A stretch of DNA of 64,000 bases from assembly GCA_050173345.1 (NCBI GenBank), contig JBFXKW010000007.1, forward strand, positions 156,599 to 220,598, in the 5' to 3' direction. Positions 8,366 to 16,506 of the stretch are shown in pieces (position 1 is the first letter of the stretch; the number at the start of each line of letters is the position of its first letter). This DNA is from SHWC01 sp050173345. Its GTDB lineage: Bacteria > Pseudomonadota > Alphaproteobacteria > UBA828. Under the pieces are notes generated by a model. It saw nothing but the letters and a program-made list of their open reading frames with translations. It made no database searches and was not told the origin of the DNA. A program made the translations under genes and the position numbers.

Positions 8366-9967
8366 CTAGCTGCTCCGCAATTCGCCCGCGAGCGCCTGGC
8401 GGATCAGCGCGATCGTCTCGTCGAGGCCGTAGAGCGCGATGAACGAGCCCATGCGCGGGCCCTCGCTCTGGCCGAGCAGCACCTCGTAGAGCGCCTTGAA
8501 CCAGTCGCGCAGGTTCGCGAAGCGGTGCCGCTTGCCCGCCTCGTACACTTCGTCCTGGATGGTCTCGGCGTCAGCGTCCGCCGGCAGCGCGGCGAGCGCG
8601 GCGGCGAGGTCTTCGAGCGCGGCGCGCTCGTTGTCGTCCGGCGTGCGATAGCGCTTGGCGGGCTTCACGAAGTCCCGATAGTAGTTGATCGCGTAGCCGA
8701 CCAGCTTGTCGAGGAACGGCGTGCTCTCGGGCGAAGCGCTCGGCACGTAGCGCGAGATGAAGCCCCAGAGCACCGCCTTGTCCTCGGTGTTGCAGACCGC
8801 GGCGAGGTTCAGGAGGATGCCGTAGCTCAGGCCGGTCTCGGGCGCCGGCGGGTTGCCGGCATGGATGTGCCAGACCGGGTTGGCGCGCCGCGCCGCTTCG
8901 TCCTCCTCCTCGCGATACTTGGCGAGCAGCGCGAGATAGTCGTCGACGCTGCGCGGGATGACGTCGAAATAGAGCCGCTTGGCGCGCCGCGGCTGGTTGA
9001 ACATGAAGAGCGACAGGCTCTCGGGCGGGCCGTAGCGCAGCCACTCGTCGATGGTCAGGCCGTTGCCCTTCGACTTCGAGATCTTCTCGCCCTTCTCGTC
9101 AAGGAACAGCTCGTAGACGAAGTGCTCGGGCGCGCGGCCGCCGAGGATCGCGCAGATGCGGTCGTAGATGGCGGCGTTGGTCTGGTGATCCTTGCCGAAC
9201 ATCTCGAAATCGACCCCGAGCGCCGCCCAGCGCATGCCGAAGTCCGGCTTCCACTGCAGCTTGACCGCGCCGCCGGTGACCGGGAGCGTGGTCTCCTCGC
9301 CGTCCTCGTCGTCGAAGGTGATGGTGCCGGCCTTGGCGTCGACATGCTTCATCGGCACGTAGAGCACGCGCCCGGTCTTCGGCGAGATCGGCAGAAACGG
9401 GCTGTAGGTCGCCTGCCGCTCCGGCCCGAGCGTCGGCAGCATCACCTTCATGATGTCGTCGTAACGCTCGGCCGCGCGCAGCAGCACGGCGTCGAAGCGG
9501 CCGGACTTGTAGTATTCCGTGGCGCTCGCGAACTCGTAGTCGAAGCCGAAGGTATCGAGGAAGCGGCGCAGCATCGCGTTGTTGTGGTGGCCGAAGCTTG
9601 CATAGTCGCCGCCGAACGGATTGGGCACCGAGGTCAGCGGCCTGTGCAGATAGGGCTCCAGGAAGGCACGGTCGGGGACGTTGTCCGGGATCTTGCGCAT
9701 CCCGTCCATGTCGTCGCTGAAGCAGAGCAGCCGCGTCGGCACCTTGTCATCGGTCAGCACGCGGAAGGCGTGGCGCACCATGGTGGTGCGCGCCACCTCG
9801 CCGAAGGTGCCGATGTGCGGCAGGCCGGACGGGCCGTAGCCGGTCGAGAACAGGACATGGCCCTTCTCCGGCACCTTGCCGCCGATGCGTGCGACGATGC
9901 GCTCGGCCTCCTGGAAGGGCCATGCGACGGGGGCGGCCTTGGCAACGGCCTGGGGCGCGACGGACAT
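8366..9967 (-). CDS. lysS: Lysine--tRNA ligase, class I
   Basis: 533 residues. This is a class I LysRS (also called LysK), structurally unrelated to the class II enzyme of E. coli, and found in archaea, spirochaetes and many alphaproteobacteria. The HIGH-type motif is in GPSGLPHIGTFGEV near residue 50, and the KMSKS motif is KISKSKGNG near residue 300. An alpha-helical-bundle anticodon-binding region forms the C-terminal third. It charges tRNA-Lys. No class II LysRS is seen in the window. Confidence 0.95.
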   Translation of the reverse strand: MSVAPQAVAKAAPVAWPFQEAERIVARIGGKVPEKGHVLFSTGYGPSGLPHIGTFGEVARTTMVRHAFRVLTDDKVPTRLLCFSDDMDGMRKIPDNVPDRAFLEPYLHRPLTSVPNPFGGDYASFGHHNNAMLRRFLDTFGFDYEFASATEYYKSGRFDAVLLRAAERYDDIMKVMLPTLGPERQATYSPFLPISPKTGRVLYVPMKHVDAKAGTITFDDEDGEETTLPVTGGAVKLQWKPDFGMRWAALGVDFEMFGKDHQTNAAIYDRICAILGGRAPEHFVYELFLDEKGEKISKSKGNGLTIDEWLRYGPPESLSLFMFNQPRRAKRLYFDVIPRSVDDYLALLAKYREEEDEAARRANPVWHIHAGNPPAPETGLSYGILLNLAAVCNTEDKAVLWGFISRYVPSASPESTPFLDKLVGYAINYYRDFVKPAKRYRTPDDNERAALEDLAAALAALPADADAETIQDEVYEAGKRHRFANLRDWFKALYEVLLGQSEGPRMGSFIALYGLDETIALIRQALAGELRSS

Positions 9968-10054
9968 GAGCGGGAACCTGTGCGGTCGGGGCCGGCAAGA
10001 TGCGGCAGTTGAAGGGTGCGGTCAACCGATCCGCCGTTTCTCTATAATCGCGCC

Positions 10055-12904
10055 ATGGAGGCCATGATCGCAACCGCTCCCCGCACCGTCGCCGGCCCGG
10101 CGCTCGCCTGCGGCGTCCGCCGCGCGGCCTGGCTCGACGCCTCGGGCGAACTGCTGACGCTCTCGCTTGACGAGGCGGTGGCGCGGCTCAATGCGGCCGA
10201 GGCGCCGCCGCTCGTCTGCCATGCGCGAGGCGTGGCGCGCCGGCTCGGCGTCAAGCCATTCGCGGCGCGCGACCTCTTGGAGCTCTACGCGTTCGTCGAG
10301 CCGGCCACCTTCTGCCTGCCGACGCCGCGCGGGCTCGCCGCCGCGCTCGGGCTCGACCCGCCGGCCGCGCTGGAGGACGAAGCCTTCGCGCTGGCCGAGG
10401 CGGCCCAGGCGCTGCTCGACCGGCTCGCCGCGCCCGAGCCGAAGCAGGATGCCGCCGTCGCCATCGCGGCCGTCATGGCGCGCGCCGGCTGGCTGTGGGG
10501 GCCGGCGGTGCAGGCGGCGCTCGCGGCGGGCGGCCATCTTCCGTCCGCCAAGGCGGCGGCGCAGGGCGGCGCGATCGAGGCGCTCGCCGTGTGGTCGCGG
10601 CTCAAGGAGTGGCAGGAGTTCGCGCCCGAGCCGGCCGCCGACCATCACGGCGTCGCCCCGACGGAGGCACGCCAGCGCCTGGCGCGGCTGGTCGGCGATA
10701 CCGCCGAGGACCGGCCGCAGCAGAGCGACTATGCCTCCGCGGTCTCCGCCGCGTTCAGCCCGCGCGACGCCGCGGGCGAGCCGCATGTCGTGCTCGCGGA
10801 GGCCGGCACCGGCGTCGGCAAGACGCTCGGCTACCTGGCGCCGGCGAGCCTCTGGGCCGAGCGCAATGACGGCACGGTCTGGCTCTCCACCTACACGCGC
10901 AATCTGCAACGCCAGGTCGACCAGGAGCTCGACAAGCTGTTTCCCGACCCGAAGCAAAAGACCGACGCCGTGGTCGTGCGCAAGGGCCGCGAGAACTATC
11001 TCTGCCTGCTCAACTATGACGAGGCGGTGCATCGCAGCGCACTGTTGCCGGCCGACCGCGTCGCGCTCGGGCTGATCGCGCGCTGGATCCTGGCGAGCCG
11101 CGACGGCGACGTGCAGGGCGGCGATTTGCCGGCCTGGCTGATCGACCTGCTCGGCCCGCGCCGCACGCTTGGATTGACCGACCGGCGCGGCGAGTGCATC
11201 TACGCCGCCTGCACGCACTATCGCACCTGCTTCATCGAGAAGACGCAGCGCCGCGCGCGCACGGCCGAGATCGTCATCGCCAACCATGCGCTTGTCATGG
11301 TGCAGGCGGCGCGCGACGCCTATGCCGGCGAGGGCGACCGCCGGCTGCCCACCCGCTTCGTGTTCGACGAGGCGCATCACGTCTTCGACGCGGCCGACGG
11401 CGCGTTCTCCGGCCATCTCTCGGGGCAGGAAACCTATGAGCTCAGGCGCTGGCTGCTCGGGCCGGAGCGGGCGCGCGAGGCGGGCGGGCCGTCGGTGCGC
11501 GGGCGCGGCCTCAAGAGCCGGATCGGCGACCTGATCGCTGACCGGCGCGGCGCGCTCGCCTCGCTCGACGAGGTGCTCAAGGCGGCGCGCGCCTTGCCCG
11601 GCGAGGGCTGGCACGAGCGCATCGAGGCCGGCGCGCCGCAGGGGCCGACCGAGCGCTTCCTCGCCCTGGTGCGCAAGCAGGTGATGGCGCGGGCGACCGA
11701 TCCGGAGAGTCCCTATGGCCTGGAGGCACCGGTCTGGCCGCTCGATGCGGCGCTGCCGGACGCCGCGGCGGCCCTGGAGGCGGCCCTGCTCGGGCTGGCG
11801 CGGCCGATCCGCGCGCTGATCGCCCAGCTCGACGGCCTGCTCGACGACGAGGCGGCGCACCTGGAGCGCGAGGTCCGTGTCCGCATCGAGGCGGTGGTGC
11901 GCGGCCTCGGCCGCCGGCTCGAGGAATCGATCGAGGGCTGGCGCGCCATGCTCGGCTCGCTCGGCGCCGAGACGGGCGAGGGCGACGAGCAGCCGGCCGG
12001 CGCGCCCGAAGGCTTCGTCGACTGGTTCGCGATTGACCGCTTTAATCGGCGCGAGCGCGACATCGGCATGCGCCGCCACCATCTCGACCCGACCGTGCCG
12101 TTCACCGCGCTCGTGCTGGCGCGGGCGCACGGCGTGGTGATGACGTCCGCGACCCTGCGCGACGGCAGCGGCGATGCGGAGGCCGACTGGGCGGCGGCCG
12201 AGGCGCGCACCGGGGCGCGCCACCTGATCCGCCCGGCAATCCGCGCCGAGGTGCCGTCGCCCTTCGATTATGCGCGGCAGACCCGCGTTTTCGTCGTGAC
12301 CGACGTGCCGCGGCGCGAGGTCGACAAGGTGGCGGCGGCTTATCGCGAGCTGTTCCTCGCGGCCGGCGGCGGCGCGCTCGGCCTGTTCACCGCGATCGAG
12401 CGCCTGCGCGCGGTGCATGCCCGCATCGCGCCCGCGCTCGAGGCCCATGACATCCCGCTCTGGGCCCAGCATGTCGATGCGCTCGACACCGCGACCTTGG
12501 TCGACATCTTCCGCGCCGAGGAGGAATCCTGCCTGCTCGGCACCGACGCGATCCGCGACGGCGTGGACGTGCCGGGCCGCAGCCTCCGCCTCATCGTGTT
12601 CGACCGCGTGCCCTGGCCGCGGCCGGACATCCTGCACAAGGCGCGCCGCGCCGCCTTCGGCGGGCGCGCCTATGACGATCTGATGACGCGGCTTCGGCTG
12701 AAGCAGGCCTATGGCCGGCTGATCCGGCGCGCCAGCGATCTCGGCGTCTTCGTGCTGCTCGACGCGGCGTTTCCGAGCCGGCTGCACGCGGCGTTTCCGC
12801 CCGGCGTCGCGGTCGAGCGCGTCGGCCTGAGCGAGGCGGTCGCCGCGACGCACGCGTTTGTCGCGCCGGTGCCCGCCCTCAGCCCCTTGCAGCCGTCCGC
12901 CTGA
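10055..12904 (+). CDS. DinG/XPD-type ATP-dependent DNA helicase with Fe-S cluster
   Basis: 949 residues from the ATG at 10055. Walker A is EAGTGVGKT (Lys256). Four cysteines at about 317, 381, 386 and 392 have the spacing of the XPD/DinG 4Fe-4S cluster. The Walker B box is DEAH at 438-441. The C-terminal helicase half has GTDAIRDGVDVPG and QAYGRLIRR. DinG enzymes are 5'-3' helicases that unwind R-loops, forks and G-quadruplexes. The N-terminal ~230 residues do not resemble DinG of E. coli and may be an added domain. It stands alone between divergent lysS and the TerB gene; I saw no LexA box upstream. Confidence 0.88.
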   Translation: MEAMIATAPRTVAGPALACGVRRAAWLDASGELLTLSLDEAVARLNAAEAPPLVCHARGVARRLGVKPFAARDLLELYAFVEPATFCLPTPRGLAAALGLDPPAALEDEAFALAEAAQALLDRLAAPEPKQDAAVAIAAVMARAGWLWGPAVQAALAAGGHLPSAKAAAQGGAIEALAVWSRLKEWQEFAPEPAADHHGVAPTEARQRLARLVGDTAEDRPQQSDYASAVSAAFSPRDAAGEPHVVLAEAGTGVGKTLGYLAPASLWAERNDGTVWLSTYTRNLQRQVDQELDKLFPDPKQKTDAVVVRKGRENYLCLLNYDEAVHRSALLPADRVALGLIARWILASRDGDVQGGDLPAWLIDLLGPRRTLGLTDRRGECIYAACTHYRTCFIEKTQRRARTAEIVIANHALVMVQAARDAYAGEGDRRLPTRFVFDEAHHVFDAADGAFSGHLSGQETYELRRWLLGPERAREAGGPSVRGRGLKSRIGDLIADRRGALASLDEVLKAARALPGEGWHERIEAGAPQGPTERFLALVRKQVMARATDPESPYGLEAPVWPLDAALPDAAAALEAALLGLARPIRALIAQLDGLLDDEAAHLEREVRVRIEAVVRGLGRRLEESIEGWRAMLGSLGAETGEGDEQPAGAPEGFVDWFAIDRFNRRERDIGMRRHHLDPTVPFTALVLARAHGVVMTSATLRDGSGDAEADWAAAEARTGARHLIRPAIRAEVPSPFDYARQTRVFVVTDVPRREVDKVAAAYRELFLAAGGGALGLFTAIERLRAVHARIAPALEAHDIPLWAQHVDALDTATLVDIFRAEEESCLLGTDAIRDGVDVPGRSLRLIVFDRVPWPRPDILHKARRAAFGGRAYDDLMTRLRLKQAYGRLIRRASDLGVFVLLDAAFPSRLHAAFPPGVAVERVGLSEAVAATHAFVAPVPALSPLQPSA

Positions 12905-12972
12905 GCTTCTATGTCTGCTCTTTCTCGTGCCGGCGGGTCTCGGCCCGATCGGATAACAAAAGGACCGGGACA

Positions 12973-13431
12973 ATGGCGAAATCAGGAAAATCCAAGGCCG
13001 GCAAGACGGCCGGCGCCGAGGGCATGGCGGTCAGCCATCACGCCGGGCTGATCTACACCATGGTCCTGGTCTCGGCCGCCGACCGCGAGATGACCGACAA
13101 CGAAATGGCCTCGATCGGCCAGGACGTGCTGCGCCTGCCGATCTTCCGCGACTTCGACCAGAACCGGCTGCCCAAGGTCGCGGCCGAATGCGCCGAGCTG
13201 CTCGATTCGGACGAGGGCCTCGACACCGTGCTCGAATTCATCGCCCGCTCGCTGCCCGACAGGCTGCGCGAGACGGCCTATGCGCTCGCCTGCGAGATCG
13301 CCGCCGCCGACGGCAAGGTCACCCCGGAGGAATCGCGCATCCTTGAGCTGATCCGCCACAAGCTGGAGCTCGGCCGGCTGGTCTCCGCCGCGATCGAACG
13401 CGGCGCCCGCGCCCGCGCCATGCGCCTGTGA
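12973..13431 (+). CDS. TerB family (tellurite resistance-like) protein
   Basis: 152 residues. After a Lys-rich start there is one all-helical TerB domain: MVLVSAADREMTDNEM and a second acidic motif CEIAAADGKVTPEESRIL, each with the Asp/Glu pattern thought to bind divalent metal. Function of stand-alone TerB proteins is unknown and does not imply tellurite resistance. It has an AAGGA ribosome-binding site and lies 68 bp after the helicase gene. Confidence 0.82.
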   Translation: MAKSGKSKAGKTAGAEGMAVSHHAGLIYTMVLVSAADREMTDNEMASIGQDVLRLPIFRDFDQNRLPKVAAECAELLDSDEGLDTVLEFIARSLPDRLRETAYALACEIAAADGKVTPEESRILELIRHKLELGRLVSAAIERGARARAMRL

Positions 13432-13472
13432 GACGGGGCGCCGCCGCTGGCACCCCGACCACTTCGTTGAGT

Positions 13473-13515
13473 ATGGGACGCTTGATCCCATGGCCATGTC
13501 GCTTGACAAGCGACA
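13473..13515 (+). promoter_or_regulatory. higBA promoter with two operator-like palindromes
   Basis: ATGGGA-N7-TCCCAT (13473-13491) is followed by the perfect palindrome TGTCGCTTGACAAGCGACA (13497-13515). The second contains a consensus -35 TTGACA (13503-13508). A weak -10 (TAACTA, 13526-13531) sits 17 bp downstream. An operator covering the -35 is what antitoxin autorepression would need. Confidence 0.6.
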
Positions 13516-13537
13516 GGCGACATTCTAACTATCCGAG

Positions 13538-13816
13538 GTGATACGTTCGTTTCGGCATCGTGGCTTGAGAGCCCTTTATGAAGGGCGTAGTGATCGCCGC
13601 ATCGCGCCTGAGCATCGTGTTAAGTTGTTAGATATTCTCGCCGTGCTCGATCATAGCCGTCGTCCTCAAGACGTGGGCCTGCCCGGCTTTCGCCTCCACC
13701 CGCTGAAGGGCGAACTCAAAGGCTACTGGGCCGTTTCGGTTTCCGGAAATTGGCGTGTGGTGTTCCGGTTCGAGGACGGCGATGCCTTCGATGTGGACTA
13801 TCTCGACTACCATTAG
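13538..13816 (+). CDS. higB: RelE/ParE family toxin HigB
   Basis: 92 residues. Begins MIRSFRHRGL, the HigB/RelE-fold start, and ends WRVVFRFEDGDAFDVDYLDYH, the family's C-terminal strand motif. HigB toxins cleave mRNA on the ribosome. The start is GTG at 13538 with no ribosome-binding site, and it falls about where transcription from the upstream promoter would begin, so the message may be leaderless. The toxin precedes the antitoxin, the usual order for higBA. The frame is intact. Confidence 0.88.
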   Translation: MIRSFRHRGLRALYEGRSDRRIAPEHRVKLLDILAVLDHSRRPQDVGLPGFRLHPLKGELKGYWAVSVSGNWRVVFRFEDGDAFDVDYLDYH

Positions 13817-13827
13817 GAGAAAGTGGC

Positions 13828-14115
13828 ATGTCCCTGCGTGAACCACCGCACCCGGGCGGGATTGTGCGCCGCCAGTGCCTGGAGCCCCTTGGCCTTTCGG
13901 TCACCAAGGCCGCGGAAGGGCTGGGGGTAACGCGGCAGGCGCTCTCCGATCTCGTGAACGAGCGAGCCGGAATCTCGGTCGATATGGCGATCCGGCTTTC
14001 GAAGGCCTTTGGTTCGAGTCCTGAAACCTGGCTCGGCTTGCAGACGGCGTATGACCTCTGGAAGGCCAGGGATCGCCAGGCGACGATCGACGTGAAGCCG
14101 TTCGTCGCCGCCTGA
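13828..14115 (+). CDS. higA: HigA family antitoxin (XRE-type HTH)
   Basis: 95 residues. Begins with PPHPGGIVRRQ, the HigA signature, then a helix-turn-helix: LSVTKAAEGLGVTRQALSDL followed by NERAGISVDMAIRLSKAFG. Ends with the SPETWLGLQTAYDLW motif. It binds and neutralises HigB and should repress its own promoter at the palindromes upstream. AGGAGA lies 7 bp before the ATG at 13828, so the antitoxin has a much stronger ribosome-binding site than the toxin. Confidence 0.9.
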   Translation: MSLREPPHPGGIVRRQCLEPLGLSVTKAAEGLGVTRQALSDLVNERAGISVDMAIRLSKAFGSSPETWLGLQTAYDLWKARDRQATIDVKPFVAA

Positions 14116-14157
14116 CTTGGCGCTAGCGACCGCTTAACCAGACATCTCAAGCTCGCC

Positions 14158-14172
14158 TTAAAGCTTTTTTAA
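14158..14172. promoter_or_regulatory. CtrA box upstream of flgB
   Basis: TTAAAGCTTTTTTAA is an exact TTAA-N7-TTAA match, 78 bp before the flgB ATG. CtrA is the alphaproteobacterial cell-cycle response regulator that controls flagellar genes; its kinase CckA is encoded at the end of this gene cluster. The AT-rich run might alternatively be part of a higBA terminator. Confidence 0.6.
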
Positions 14173-14249
14173 GCCGGGCGACCGAGACTCCCGCGCGAAA
14201 TGCAGGGGTCGGCTTGCGCCGGCCCCGTGCCGAGACGCGACGGGAGCCC

Positions 14250-14666
14250 ATGGACGTCAGCAAGCTGCCCCTGTTCCAGGCCATGGCCGAGCGCATGCAT
14301 TGGCTCGGGCAGCGCCAGCACGTGCTCGCGCAGAACATCGCCAACCTGAACACGCCGGGCTATCGCGCCGCGGACCTGAAGGAATCCGATTTCGCCGCCA
14401 TGGTCGGCCGCGCCGGCCGGAAGATCGCGCTCGCCTCGACCTCGGGTGCCGCGCTCGGCAGCGGCGGCGGGCTCGGCGGCAGGCGGAGCTACGACGTGGT
14501 GCGCGACGAGACGCCGGCCGAGACCACGCCCTCCGGCAACGGCGTGATGCTGGAAGACCAGCTCGGCAAGGTGGCTGATACCCAGGCCAACTATCAGACC
14601 GTCATCGGCCTCTACCGCAAGCATCTCGCGCTGATCAAGATGGCGATCGGCGGGCCGGCGCGCTGA
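14250..14666 (+). CDS. flgB: Flagellar basal-body rod protein FlgB
   Basis: 138 residues. It is a proximal rod subunit exported by the flagellar type III apparatus. The N-terminal rod motif QHVLAQNIANLNTPGYRAADLK is present, and the C-terminal helix (TQANYQTVIGLYRKHLALIKMAI) forms the axial coiled coil. It is the first gene of a flagellar operon (flgB-flgC-fliE-fliQ-fliR-flhB) with 11 bp to flgC. The ATG at 14250 gives the usual family N-terminus. Confidence 0.93.
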   Translation: MDVSKLPLFQAMAERMHWLGQRQHVLAQNIANLNTPGYRAADLKESDFAAMVGRAGRKIALASTSGAALGSGGGLGGRRSYDVVRDETPAETTPSGNGVMLEDQLGKVADTQANYQTVIGLYRKHLALIKMAIGGPAR

Positions 14667-14677
14667 GGAACGCCAGC

Positions 14678-15085
14678 ATGGACATCAGCAAGATCCTCGA
14701 CGTCTCCTCCTCCGGCATGCGCGCGCAGGGCGAGCGCATGCGCGTGATAGCGGAGAACATGGCGAACGCCAACTCGACGGCCAAGGAGCCCGGCGGCGAG
14801 CCCTATCGGCGCAAGATCGTGACGTTCCGCAGCGTGCTCGACCGCGAGGCCGGCATCGAGCGGGTCGAGGTCGATCGCGTGCAGGGCGACCAGCGCCCGT
14901 TCGGCCGGCGCTTCGATCCCGGCCACCCGGCCGCGGACGCCAGCGGCTACGTGCTCACGCCGAACGTGAATTCGCTGATCGAGATGGTCGACATGCGCGA
15001 GGCGCAGCGCAGCTACGAGGCCAATCTCAGCATGGTCGCCGTGGCCAAGGACATGCTCAGGCGCACCATCGAGCTGCTGAACTAG
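14678..15085 (+). CDS. flgC: Flagellar basal-body rod protein FlgC
   Basis: 135 residues. N-terminal rod motif SSSGMRAQGERMRVIAENMANANST, then the FlgC-specific proline-rich middle with PYRRKIVTF. The C-terminal motif MVDMREAQRSYEANLSM is shared by axial proteins. A proximal rod subunit, one of the first structures built on the MS ring. It is co-transcribed with flgB (11 bp gap) and fliE (52 bp gap). Confidence 0.94.
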   Translation: MDISKILDVSSSGMRAQGERMRVIAENMANANSTAKEPGGEPYRRKIVTFRSVLDREAGIERVEVDRVQGDQRPFGRRFDPGHPAADASGYVLTPNVNSLIEMVDMREAQRSYEANLSMVAVAKDMLRRTIELLN

Positions 15086-15137
15086 GGATGCGGCTGCGCC
15101 GGCAGGCGCCGCATCGACAAGGCGGGGAAGTGAAGAC

Positions 15138-15458
15138 ATGGACGTGAAGGCAGCCAATGCCGCGATGGCCTATGCCGCGCGGCTCAGCCGGCCGGATGCC
15201 GCGGCCAAGAGCGCGGTCGAGACGCGCGCGGCGAACCAGAGCGACGGCTTTGCCGGGATGGTCAAGTCGGCGCTCGACGACACCGCCGCGACCCTCAAGA
15301 AGAGCGAGGCGCTGACCAACCAGGCGCTGGTCAACCCGGCCGATCTCGGCGAGGTGGTGACCGCCGTCGCCAGCGCCGAGGTGACGCTGCAGACCGTGGT
15401 CGCGGTGCGCGACCGGGTCGTGCAGGCCTATCAGGACATCCTCAGGATGCCGATCTGA
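15138..15458 (+). CDS. fliE: Flagellar hook-basal body complex protein FliE
   Basis: 106 residues. The C-terminal two thirds match FliE: FAGMVKSALDDTAATLKKSE, then VVTAVASAEVTLQTVVAVRDRVVQAYQDILRMPI. FliE joins the MS ring to the rod. It has the short family length and is followed by fliQ after 10 bp. Confidence 0.92.
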   Translation: MDVKAANAAMAYAARLSRPDAAAKSAVETRAANQSDGFAGMVKSALDDTAATLKKSEALTNQALVNPADLGEVVTAVASAEVTLQTVVAVRDRVVQAYQDILRMPI

Positions 15459-15468
15459 GGCCGCCACC

Positions 15469-15735
15469 ATGGAAGCGCCCGAGGTTCTCGAGATCGGCCA
15501 GAGCGCGCTCTGGATGACGCTGCAGATCGGCGCCCCGGTGATGATCGTGGCGCTCGGGGTCGGCCTCGTCATCTCGCTGTTCCAGGCGCTCACCCAAATC
15601 CAGGAGATGACGCTCACCTTCGTGCCGAAGATCGTCGCGATCTTCGCCGCGCTCCTTCTGTTCCTGCCGTTCATGCTGTCGTCGCTGACCGGCTTCACGC
15701 AGGGCCTGTTCGGTCGCATCGCGAGCGGGGGATGA
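15469..15735 (+). CDS. fliQ: Flagellar export apparatus protein FliQ
   Basis: 88 residues with two transmembrane helices around the conserved GLVISLFQALTQIQEMTLTF loop. FliQ is a small subunit of the FliPQR export gate of the flagellar type III secretion system. fliP is not in this cluster and must lie elsewhere. fliR starts 6 bp downstream. Confidence 0.95.
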   Translation: MEAPEVLEIGQSALWMTLQIGAPVMIVALGVGLVISLFQALTQIQEMTLTFVPKIVAIFAALLLFLPFMLSSLTGFTQGLFGRIASGG

Positions 15736-15741
15736 CCCGCC

Positions 15742-16503
15742 GTGCTTGCCGCGTTCCTCCAGGGCGAGCTGTTCGGCTACTTCCTGGTATTCGCGCGCCT
15801 CGGCGCGGCGATCATGCTGCTGCCGGGCTTCGGCGAATCCTTCGTCTCGCCGCGCATTCGTCTCCTGCTGGCGCTCGCCGTCACCTTTGCCGTGATGCCG
15901 ATCGTGGCCGACAGCCTGCCGGCCATGCCGGAGCAGGTGCTCGGGCTCTTCGTCCTCCTGTTCGGCGAAATCCTGATCGGCCTCTTCATCGGCACGCTCG
16001 CGCGCATCCTGCTCGGCGTGCTGCAGAGCGCGGGCGCCCTGATCGCCAACTTCACCAGCCTCGGCGCGGCCCAGGTGCTCGACCCGGCGAGCGCAACGCC
16101 CAGCACGCTGCCCGGCAATTTCCTGACCATCCTCGCGCTGGTGCTCATCTTCGCGACCAACCTGCACCACCTGATGCTGGCCGCGCTGGTCGATTCCTAT
16201 GCGAGCTTCCCGCCCGGCAGCGCGCCGCCGCTCGACGACTTCGCCGAGGCCGCGAGCCAGCTCGTCGCGCAGGGCTTCGGCCTGGCGTTCCAGCTCGCCG
16301 CGCCGCTCCTGGTCGTGACGCTCGTCATGCAGATCGGGCTCGGCCTGCTCGCGCGCCTGATGCCGCAGATGCAGGTCTTCTTCGTCGCCATGCCGCTCCA
16401 GATCCTGCTCGGCTTCGCCATCGTCGCGGTGACGCTGGGGGCGGCGATGCGCTGGTATCTCGACCGCTTTGCCGAGCCCTTCGCATTGTTCGGCGCAGGC
16501 TGA
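15742..16503 (+). CDS. fliR: Flagellar export apparatus protein FliR
   Basis: 253 residues with about six hydrophobic segments. The GTG start at 15742 gives the usual beginning, a short stretch then FARLGAAIMLLPGFGE. GEILIGLFIGTLARIL and the Asn/Leu-rich middle (IFATNLHHLMLAALVDSY) are FliR signatures. FliR completes the FliPQR gate and contacts FlhB, whose gene follows after 3 bp. Confidence 0.93.
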   Translation: MLAAFLQGELFGYFLVFARLGAAIMLLPGFGESFVSPRIRLLLALAVTFAVMPIVADSLPAMPEQVLGLFVLLFGEILIGLFIGTLARILLGVLQSAGALIANFTSLGAAQVLDPASATPSTLPGNFLTILALVLIFATNLHHLMLAALVDSYASFPPGSAPPLDDFAEAASQLVAQGFGLAFQLAAPLLVVTLVMQIGLGLLARLMPQMQVFFVAMPLQILLGFAIVAVTLGAAMRWYLDRFAEPFALFGAG

Positions 16504-16506
16504 GCC

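Noticed and set aside
10022..12973. Very long open frame on the minus strand opposite the helicase gene
   Set aside because: Shadow of a high-GC gene: sequence is Arg/Gly/Ala/His rich without motifs, while the plus strand encodes a complete DinG/XPD helicase.
12973..13431. Tellurite resistance function for the TerB-like gene
   Set aside because: Stand-alone TerB domains occur widely without the ter operon; nothing else of that operon is here.
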